A stretch of DNA of 15,981 nucleotides from Hyphomicrobiales bacterium (GTDB lineage Bacteria > Pseudomonadota > Alphaproteobacteria > Rhizobiales > Beijerinckiaceae), in the NCBI GenBank assembly GCA_947374125.1, contig CANCAR010000040.1:1-15981 (forward strand), given 5' to 3'. A model generated the notes under the pieces. That model ran no database searches, was not told the DNA's origin, and saw only the letters and a program-made list of their open reading frames with translations. This document shows positions 7,725-13,009 of the stretch, in pieces (the stretch's first letter is position 1; each line of letters begins with the position of its first letter). The position numbers and the translations under genes were made by a program.

Positions 7725-7997
7725 TTAGTCCATGCGTGGCAGGCTGATTCGATAAACGCCCTTGAAATCCATTGGATCGACCGGTCGGCCTTTGCGCAAA
7801 ATCACAATCTGACCTTCAAGCGCTAAAGCTATGGCCTCCTTTCGGATGGGCTGCATGAGGGGCCCCCAACCATCGGGATGCGGCCCACCAATCAGCCGAG
7901 CTGCTTCGGACGGACAAAAGGTCTTATCAGCGCCTCGGGCCATAGCCAGTGCGAGCAACGTCTCTCGAATCGATGGAATATGAGGTTGTTCAATCAT
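7725..7997 (-). CDS. DUF3253 domain protein
   Basis: A 90-residue protein that consists almost wholly of the DUF3253 domain, a predicted winged-helix-like fold: IRETLLALAMARG, FCPSEAARLIGG, DGWGPLMQPIRKEAIALALEG and IVILRKGRPVDP in order. DUF3253 proteins have no established function; the fold suggests nucleic-acid binding but that is inference. The ATG at 7997 is preferred because homology seems to begin there and it clears the upstream gene; ATGs further upstream (8072, 8108) would overlap the DUF599 gene. No strong Shine-Dalgarno is seen, so translation may depend on the DUF599 gene 31 bases upstream on the same strand. Confidence 0.75.
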   Translation of the reverse strand: MIEQPHIPSIRETLLALAMARGADKTFCPSEAARLIGGPHPDGWGPLMQPIRKEAIALALEGQIVILRKGRPVDPMDFKGVYRISLPRMD

Positions 7998-8028
7998 GCG
8001 CCGACATGGCCTGCGGAGGGCTCCAGCG

Positions 8029-8733
8029 TCAATCCAGCTTTTCGGACCGTACCAGCTCTTTGACCGCGTCATGCGACGCTGATCGAAACTGACGATGCAG
8101 CATGGCAAGCAGTGCTGCGGCCGTCGTTAAAATGAGTACAGCGGGTGAAACAAACCATCCAACATACGCCAGAGCAAAGAAAAATGCCCGTTGCCCGCGG
8201 TTAAACTGGCGGCCAGCATCGGTGACAACGGCCGCTAGTGCCTTGGTGTGGCAGTCAATTTCTCCCGTAGATTCAATCGAATGACGCGGTGAAGCACCAA
8301 TCAAAATCGCCGCGTAATTGAACAAGCGATAGGACCACGCGAATTTAAAAAAGGCATAAACAAAAATGATCGCGAGGCCCGCGACTTTAATTTCCCACAT
8401 CGCCCGGCTCGTATCTATCCCGAATGGCAAATCCGCAAAAATCTTAAACACGTCATCCGCTGCCCGCAGTAGGGCCAGTGCGCCTCCAAAGGCAAAAAGT
8501 GAGGTAGAAGCAAAAAATGCCGTACCGTTTTGTAGGCCTGCCATCACCTGAGTGTCGAAAATCCGCTCTTCACGTTGATGCAGACGCTCCATCCAACGGG
8601 TCCGATAGCGGTCCATCAGGCCATTTAGGCTCTGCTCGCCCGCACGCGTCGACTCTACCAGCCGGTGATACAGCAACCAAGCCAGCACAAAAAAAAGAAA
8701 GGCGACGCCATCGAGAAATGAAAAAGAGGACAT
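8029..8733 (-). CDS. DUF599 family integral membrane protein
   Basis: A 234-residue inner-membrane protein of the DUF599 family (COG3821), whose function is not established. Hydrophobic segments lie near residues 4-22, 70-92, 112-136 and 185-215. Between the first two is a polar stretch rich in arginine (MDRYRTRWMERLHQREERI), a family hallmark. A further hallmark is FKFAWSYRLFNYAAILIGA. The ATG at 8733 is chosen since the hydrophobic N-terminus starts there with AGGTGA ten bases upstream; an ATG at 8769 would add 12 polar residues. The DUF3253 gene follows 31 bases later on the same strand, so the two may be co-transcribed. It is divergent from the rhodanese gene. Confidence 0.85.
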   Translation of the reverse strand: MSSFSFLDGVAFLFFVLAWLLYHRLVESTRAGEQSLNGLMDRYRTRWMERLHQREERIFDTQVMAGLQNGTAFFASTSLFAFGGALALLRAADDVFKIFADLPFGIDTSRAMWEIKVAGLAIIFVYAFFKFAWSYRLFNYAAILIGASPRHSIESTGEIDCHTKALAAVVTDAGRQFNRGQRAFFFALAYVGWFVSPAVLILTTAAALLAMLHRQFRSASHDAVKELVRSEKLD

Positions 8734-8780
8734 AATCGCATTATCACCTGATTTTTGACATTGCGGCAAGCTGGTCCAAC

Positions 8781-8818
8781 CCCGATAACAGAACTCTCGA
8801 GCCTATTTGGCTATCGGG
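8781..8818 (+). promoter_or_regulatory. Inverted repeat in the rhodanese leader region
   Basis: CCCGATA and TATCGGG are exact complements 24 bases apart, and a second small hairpin (GCC-tattt-GGC) lies inside the loop, directly against the right arm. It sits 28 bases before the rhodanese ATG. It may be an RNA hairpin in the leader or an operator in the divergent region shared with the DUF599 gene. Nothing else supports a role. Confidence 0.3.
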
Positions 8819-8845
8819 AGGCGCCGGACAGGGGAGAAAGAACCA

Positions 8846-9241
8846 ATGCCGCAACTCATCACCAGGGGTTACAAGGCACTCGTTGCAGAAGCAAATGCCG
8901 TCATCCGGACAATGAGCGTACCGGAGGCTCAGTCGCTAATGGGCAAAGACGATGTTGTCATGGTCGATCTCCGCGATCCGCGTGAATTGGAGCGCGAAGG
9001 TAAAATGCCCGGTGCGTTTCATTGCCCCCGCGGGATGTTGGAATTCTGGATTGATCCGGAAAGCCCCTATCACAAAGCGATTTTTGCCGAAGACAAGCAA
9101 TTTGTATTTTTTTGCGGTGGTGGCTGGCGTTCGGCATTGGCAACGAAAGCCGCGCAGGAGATGGGCCTTAAACCGGTGGCTCATATCGATGGCGGCTTTA
9201 CGGCTTGGAAGAAAGCGGGCGCTCCCGTTGAAGGCGTCTGA
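8846..9241 (+). CDS. Single-domain rhodanese-like sulfurtransferase
   Basis: A 131-residue cytoplasmic protein with one rhodanese domain. DVVMVDLRDPRELEREGKMPGAFHCPRG marks the first half, and the active-site loop is FFCGGGWRSALA near residues 100-111, with the catalytic cysteine present, so sulfur transfer through a persulfide is expected. HIDGGFTAWKKAG is the usual C-terminal signature. The ATG at 8846 is chosen over the in-frame ATG at 8807 because GGGGAG lies about nine bases upstream. The sulfur acceptor is unknown. It is the first of three plus-strand genes (rhodanese, DUF1489, J-domain protein) that are close enough to share a transcript. Confidence 0.93.
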   Translation: MPQLITRGYKALVAEANAVIRTMSVPEAQSLMGKDDVVMVDLRDPRELEREGKMPGAFHCPRGMLEFWIDPESPYHKAIFAEDKQFVFFCGGGWRSALATKAAQEMGLKPVAHIDGGFTAWKKAGAPVEGV

Positions 9242-9283
9242 ACCTTATCCACATGCTTGAAGCGTCAGTCCTTTTCCCAGAGG

Positions 9284-9299
9284 CCCTACAAGGCTAGGG
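9284..9299 (+). promoter_or_regulatory. Small hairpin holding the DUF1489 ribosome binding site
   Basis: CCCTA and TAGGG pair around a six-base loop, and the AGGG of the right arm is the only Shine-Dalgarno-like sequence before the ATG at 9307. A stem of five pairs is weak, so it would at most tune translation. Confidence 0.25.
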
Positions 9300-9306
9300 T
9301 GTCGCT

Positions 9307-9744
9307 ATGTCTCTTCATCTCATCAAACTATGCGTTGGTTGCGAGTCGATCGCCGATCTCGTTGCTTGGATTACCGAAAGCTCAGTTGCTCGCCGGGCTC
9401 GTGGCTTGCTCGACGAGCAGGTTCATGTAACCCGCATGATGCCCAAAAGGGTCGAGGAAATCCTCGACGGAGGATCGCTCTATTGGGTCATAAAGGGCCA
9501 AACCTCATGCCGACAGGCTGTATTGGATCTTCGTTCTGTGACCGGAGCGGATGGAATAGGCCGGTGTGCGATTGTGCTTGAGCCGGAAGTCATTCCGGTT
9601 GAACCGAGACCTTGCAGGCCCTTTCAAGGCTGGCGCTATCTTGAACCCATTGCAGCGGGGCGCGATCTTGCATCGATTGGATCGTTCGATCAGGATATGC
9701 CGGAAGCGCTCCGTCGTGAATTGGCTCAATTGGGCTTGCTTTAG
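9307..9744 (+). CDS. DUF1489 family protein
   Basis: A 145-residue soluble protein of the DUF1489 family (COG5458), which is largely confined to Alphaproteobacteria and has no known function. The family opening HLIKLCVGCESIADLVAW is clear, as are HVTRMMPKRVEEILDGGSLYWVIKG in the middle and PFQGWRYL with a charged C-terminus. Two cysteines (Cys9, Cys12) in the first motif are conserved in the family as I recall it. It starts 65 bases after the rhodanese gene and ends 50 bases before the J-domain gene, on the same strand. Confidence 0.9.
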   Translation: MSLHLIKLCVGCESIADLVAWITESSVARRARGLLDEQVHVTRMMPKRVEEILDGGSLYWVIKGQTSCRQAVLDLRSVTGADGIGRCAIVLEPEVIPVEPRPCRPFQGWRYLEPIAAGRDLASIGSFDQDMPEALRRELAQLGLL

Positions 9745-9794
9745 GTTGGCGACTGAGCCGACAATCCAAGTTCGTTGAAGAGGAGACCACACCC

Positions 9795-10496
9795 TTGCCT
9801 GTACTCGTTGGCATCATTGCCCTTGCCCTTTTGCTCTGGCTGGCCAAATCGTACATTAAGTCGGATCCCACCCTCCTCGCGCGTCACGGCAAGCGCGCAG
9901 GCGGAATTTTGGCCTTTGCAGCAGCTGCGTTTCTTGTTCTTAAAGGCCGCATAGACGTTGCCTTAATGTTGGCTGGAATTGGCGCCTGGTTGATGGGCCT
10001 GCGTATTCCGCTCTTGCCTTGGTATATGCCGGCGGGCGCACCGGAAGCGGTTGAGCGGCAGCGCACATCGTCCGTTGAAATCTATCCCGGCCTATCAGGA
10101 CGGCTCGATGGCAGACTGCTGGATGGTCCATTCGCGGGCCGGGGGTTCGCATCGCTGTCGGATGAGGAAGTGAAGATGGTCATCGCCGATCTTACAGTGC
10201 GAGACCTAGCCGGTTTGCGGTTATTTCAAGATTATCTCAACCGCAGGGCGACCGGATGGGGTGAAACAGGCAATGGAAACGCGAGTGCGGGGCAGGGTGG
10301 CCATGGGCGACCTGCTGCGATGACCGAACAAGAGGCCTACGATGTCTTGGGGCTTCAAATGGGTGCGAGCGAGGAAGATATCCGACAGGCGCACCGGGCG
10401 TTGATGAAGAAAATTCATCCCGACCAAGGGGGGACGACGTATCTCGCCACCCGCGTCAATCTGGCCAAGGATGTCTTGCTGAGAACGCATGGCTAA
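9795..10496 (+). CDS. Membrane-anchored J-domain protein, Tim14/Pam18-like
   Basis: A 233-residue inner-membrane co-chaperone. Hydrophobic segments lie at about 2-18 and 36-66. A polar middle section follows, and a J domain occupies the C-terminus (about 176-233), starting MTEQEAYDVLGL. The HPD motif needed to stimulate an Hsp70 ATPase is at 208-210. An N-terminal membrane anchor with a C-terminal J domain is the layout of mitochondrial Tim14/Pam18, and the stretch HPDQGGTTYLATRVNLAKD resembles Pam18 closely (HPDKGGS..LAT..N.AKD, from memory). The likely partner is DnaK at the membrane. The start is TTG with AGGAG nine bases upstream. It converges with the carboxypeptidase gene; no terminator is visible in the 33-base gap. 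Confidence 0.88.
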   Translation: MPVLVGIIALALLLWLAKSYIKSDPTLLARHGKRAGGILAFAAAAFLVLKGRIDVALMLAGIGAWLMGLRIPLLPWYMPAGAPEAVERQRTSSVEIYPGLSGRLDGRLLDGPFAGRGFASLSDEEVKMVIADLTVRDLAGLRLFQDYLNRRATGWGETGNGNASAGQGGHGRPAAMTEQEAYDVLGLQMGASEEDIRQAHRALMKKIHPDQGGTTYLATRVNLAKDVLLRTHG

Positions 10497-10529
10497 TTGT
10501 CGCTCCGGACCAACTTTATTTCTTCCCGT

Positions 10530-11789
10530 TTAACTTCTAGAAGCAAAACAGTTAATGCCGCGTTTTTTTAGCTTCACACAGGCAGCCGCTGCATCTGCCT
10601 CAGATAATTTAATGAATCGACTACGCCAAAGGTTCTGGCCACTGACTTTTATCTTGTCGGCAGAAGGAACGGCATTGGCCGAAAGCGTATCCTTGCTCCC
10701 TCGGATCGAGGTAAGAAGGGCTTGAGCCTGCTTTTCGGATTTTGCGACACCAACCTGAATCCACCAAGATTGTTCTTGTCCAGAATTTGTGGGGGATGCC
10801 ATTGCTTTAGAGGGCGTCGTCACAATCTTTGTTTGTGCATCAGTACTACCACTCTCAGCATCACCTTGGCTCATCGGCTCAAGTCCGGATGACTTTCCAG
10901 CGGGTGCCCTCTTAGAGGCAACAGGCGTGCTGTTTGACGCTTTTTCGAGATAGGTATCGATCAGTTCCGCCATACGGCGATCGCGTGACGGTCCCGACCG
11001 CCCACCTAGAATAACGGCCAGCAGCGCACGGTCGTCCTGATGAACCGAGGTTAATAGATTAAACCCTGAGGCTTGTGTATAGCCTGTCTTAATCCCATCA
11101 ACGCCATCAATGCGACCTAAGAGCTTGTTGTGATTGCCAATTGTATCGCCGTCGTATTCAAACGAACGCATCGAAAAGTAAGAATAATATTTTGGAAACC
11201 GCTGTTGAATCGATTTGCCAAGTGTTACGAGATCCCGCGCTGTCGTAAGCTGACGGGGATTGGGTAGGCCGGAGGCATTCGCATAAACCGTACGGTTCAT
11301 ACCCAAGGAGCGTGCCTTTTTCGTCATCAAATCGGCGAAATTTGCTTCCGTTCCACCGACTGTTTCGGCGATAGCTACGGCAATATCGTTTGCTGACTTG
11401 GTAACAACCGCTTTGATAGCGTCTTCGACAGATATCGTATCGCCTGCACTCAAGCCAAGTTTGGAGGGGGCCTGCTTTTGCGCCCAGGCTGAAATTTTGA
11501 TCTGAGAGCCGAGAGAAAGCCGTCCGGCATCGAGCTCTTCAAACAGCAGATAAAGTGTCATCACCTTGGTAATCGAAGCCGGATGACGCTGCGCATCAGA
11601 GTTAATAGCGTAAAGCGTTTTGCCCGAACGGGCATCCACAACAAGTTCAGCATAGGGGGGCGCATAGGGTGCTGAAGTCTGACTTTTCGCCTTTGCAAGA
11701 GCAGCACTAGGTAATGATACGAGCCCGTACGAAAGTGCCAAAAAGCCTGTGAGGGCAACGGACGTAAAAGCCAGACGAATAAAACGCAT
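10530..11789 (-). CDS. D-alanyl-D-alanine carboxypeptidase (PBP5/6-type) with C-terminal SPOR domain
   Basis: A 419-residue periplasmic serine peptidase that trims the terminal D-alanine of peptidoglycan pentapeptides. A signal peptide occupies about 1-32 (AALA cleavage). The catalytic motifs are all present: SITK at 72-75 (S-x-x-K), SAN at 132-134 (S-x-N) and KTG at 234-236. After a low-complexity Ser/Thr/Pro linker (about 287-338) comes a SPOR domain (341-418; SWWIQVGVAKSEKQAQALL ... GINCFA), which in other proteins binds glycan strands stripped of stem peptides at the division septum. The SPOR domain takes the place of the C-terminal amphipathic anchor of E. coli PBP5. TTAGGAG lies nine bases before the ATG. 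The gene is divergent from the phasin. Confidence 0.95.
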   Translation of the reverse strand: MRFIRLAFTSVALTGFLALSYGLVSLPSAALAKAKSQTSAPYAPPYAELVVDARSGKTLYAINSDAQRHPASITKVMTLYLLFEELDAGRLSLGSQIKISAWAQKQAPSKLGLSAGDTISVEDAIKAVVTKSANDIAVAIAETVGGTEANFADLMTKKARSLGMNRTVYANASGLPNPRQLTTARDLVTLGKSIQQRFPKYYSYFSMRSFEYDGDTIGNHNKLLGRIDGVDGIKTGYTQASGFNLLTSVHQDDRALLAVILGGRSGPSRDRRMAELIDTYLEKASNSTPVASKRAPAGKSSGLEPMSQGDAESGSTDAQTKIVTTPSKAMASPTNSGQEQSWWIQVGVAKSEKQAQALLTSIRGSKDTLSANAVPSADKIKVSGQNLWRSRFIKLSEADAAAACVKLKKRGINCFASRS

Positions 11790-11878
11790 TATCGAACTAC
11801 TCCTAACGATACCGGAAACCTTTAAAAAAATGTCTCATGCAGTCCTTATGACGACAAGCCCCACCTTATGCAGAGGTG

Positions 11879-11908
11879 TTTATATCGACGGGGTTACAGC
11901 TTTGTTAA
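11879..11908 (-). promoter_or_regulatory. Candidate sigma-70-type promoter of the carboxypeptidase gene
   Basis: Reading the minus strand, TTAACA (11908-11903) and TATAAA (11884-11879) are separated by 18 bases, one mismatch each from the consensus -35 and -10. The -10 lies 89 bases before the ATG. The site is divergent from the phasin promoter, about 55 bases away. Confidence 0.55.
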
Positions 11909-11943
11909 ATTAAATGAAATTTTGATCAAAAAAATTATTATAT

Positions 11944-11983
11944 TGCAGTGCACAAAATTTCTTGACAAAAATGGTGCAATGCA
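11944..11983 (+). promoter_or_regulatory. Paired TGCA-N-TGCA palindromes at the phasin promoter
   Basis: TGCAGTGCA (11944-11952) and TGCAATGCA (11975-11983) are nearly identical nine-base palindromic elements whose centres are 31 bases apart, about three helical turns. One lies upstream of the -35 and the other fills the spacer directly against the -10, an ideal place for a repressor. PHB-responsive PhaR repressors of other bacteria are known to bind TGC-rich sites at phasin promoters, so PhaR is the obvious candidate. No phaR gene lies in the window. Confidence 0.55.
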
Positions 11984-11989
11984 TATAAC
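11962..11989 (+). promoter_or_regulatory. Sigma-70-type promoter of the phasin gene
   Basis: TTGACA (11962-11967) is a perfect -35 and TATAAC (11984-11989) a five-of-six -10, with a 16-base spacer. The upstream stretch 11905-11943 is very AT-rich and could act as an UP element. Strong expression is expected for a granule-coating protein. The leader to the ATG is about 65 bases. Confidence 0.8.
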
Positions 11990-12059
11990 TCGTTTTATGA
12001 ATAAAATTCCGGAAGCGGATCAGTCGACGGAACCCTCGCGAAAATAAGGAATCCCTTTT

Positions 12060-12401
12060 ATGATGAACCAGTTCGAAGATTTCCAAAAGATGAGCAAAGA
12101 TAGCATCGACCTTGCGGTCAAGAGCTTTGGATCGACCAGCAAAAGCGTCCAAGCTATCGCCACCGAAACAGCCGACTACTCTAAGAAGGCTTTTGAGCAT
12201 AGCTCATCGGTGATGGAGAAGCTCGTGGGTGTAAAGACGCTTGATAAGGCTTTTGAAATTCAGTCCGATTTTGCAAAATCAGCCTATGAAGGCTTCGTTG
12301 CCTATGCTTCGAAGGTGGGTGAACTGTATACTGACCTCGCGAAGGATACAGTCAAGCCTTACGAGACAATCATTGCGAAGGTCCAGACGGTCGCGAAATA
12401 A
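12060..12401 (+). CDS. Phasin family protein
   Basis: A 113-residue helical, amphipathic protein of the phasin_2 type. Phasins coat polyhydroxyalkanoate granules and control their size and number. The sequence lacks signal peptide and cysteine, and shows the typical pattern MNQFEDFQKMSKDSIDLAVKS, then AIATETADYSKKAFE, then FEIQSDFAKSAYEGFVAYASKVGELY and VKPYETII near the end. AAGGA lies nine bases before the first ATG; the adjacent second ATG (12063) is an alternative start. It is a single-gene transcription unit, with its own strong promoter and an intrinsic terminator 25 bases after the stop. Phasins of this type also occur near clp genes in other alphaproteobacteria; the window shows no PHA synthase gene. 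Confidence 0.93.
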   Translation: MMNQFEDFQKMSKDSIDLAVKSFGSTSKSVQAIATETADYSKKAFEHSSSVMEKLVGVKTLDKAFEIQSDFAKSAYEGFVAYASKVGELYTDLAKDTVKPYETIIAKVQTVAK

Positions 12402-12425
12402 GCGGCTCATTGGTCGATAATATTG

Positions 12426-12451
12426 AAAGCCCGGCTCTGCCGGGCTTTTTT
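12426..12451 (+). terminator. Intrinsic terminator of the phasin gene
   Basis: AAAGCCCGGC and GCCGGGCTTT form a ten-base perfect stem around a TCT loop and run into a T tract (six T in a row including the stem end). It lies 25 bases after the phasin stop. Confidence 0.93.
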
Positions 12452-12472
12452 CGTTGCGGGTAATTATAAAAA

Positions 12473-12501
12473 TTCCAGAATATTTTGTATTCGGTCTGGA
12501 A
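12473..12501. promoter_or_regulatory. Inverted repeat upstream of clpS
   Basis: TTCCAGA and TCTGGAA are exact complements separated by 15 bases, between the phasin terminator and clpS. The clpSA promoter must lie in this gap, and the repeat could be an operator there. I could not assign a -35/-10 or heat-shock promoter with confidence. Confidence 0.35.
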
Positions 12502-12654
12502 ATTGCTGTTAACGAGGCATAGCTTGATGACAGTAGATTTTAGGAGCATCATCCGAAGACTGCTTCTTAGAATTGAATGGGGCTCATGCATACCGTAAGT
12601 CGTTTCGAGAAAAAGAGGGTTTTATTAGTCGCCGAAAGGCGTGAGCGCATTGAT

Positions 12655-12993
12655 GTGTCGATGGCGATGCCGCCGGATCGGTACGACGATGACCGAGGCC
12701 CTGGCGTCGCGATCATCACGCGCACGAAACCGGCAACAAAAAAACCTCCTCTTTACCGCGTCTTGTTGCTCAATGACGATTTCACGCCCATGGAATTTGT
12801 CATTCATATCCTTCAGCAATTTTTCAATAAAACCTATGACGACGCCCAAGTCATAATGATGCATGTTCACCAAAACGGGGTCGGTGAATGTGGCGTATTT
12901 ACCTATGAGGTCGCTGAAACAAAGGTGACCCTTGTTATGGATTTTGCACGAAAGCACCAGCATCCGCTGCAATGCGTGATGGAACGAAACTGA
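12655..12993 (+). CDS. clpS: ClpS, ATP-dependent Clp protease adaptor (N-degron recognin)
   Basis: A 112-residue adaptor that binds proteins with destabilising N-terminal residues and delivers them to ClpAP. The ClpS core runs from about residue 32 to the end. LYRVLLLNDDFTPMEFVIHI carries the N-D-D residues of the N-degron pocket, followed by HVHQNGVGECGVFTYEVAETK and the conserved end DFARKHQHPLQCVMER. The flexible N-terminus contains ITRTKPATKKP. The start is uncertain: GTG 12655 and ATG 12661 give the usual family length, whereas ATG 12577 would add 26 residues that do not look like ClpS and has no Shine-Dalgarno. clpA starts 16 bases after the stop, so adaptor and unfoldase are co-expressed. 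Confidence 0.95.
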   Translation: MSMAMPPDRYDDDRGPGVAIITRTKPATKKPPLYRVLLLNDDFTPMEFVIHILQQFFNKTYDDAQVIMMHVHQNGVGECGVFTYEVAETKVTLVMDFARKHQHPLQCVMERN

Positions 12994-13009
12994 AAGGTCG
13001 TGTGACGAT

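Noticed and set aside
8755..8789. Promoter with TTGACA at 8755 and GATAAC at 8784 for the rhodanese gene
   Set aside because: The spacer is 23 bases, too long for sigma-70, and no other -10 lies at a proper distance.
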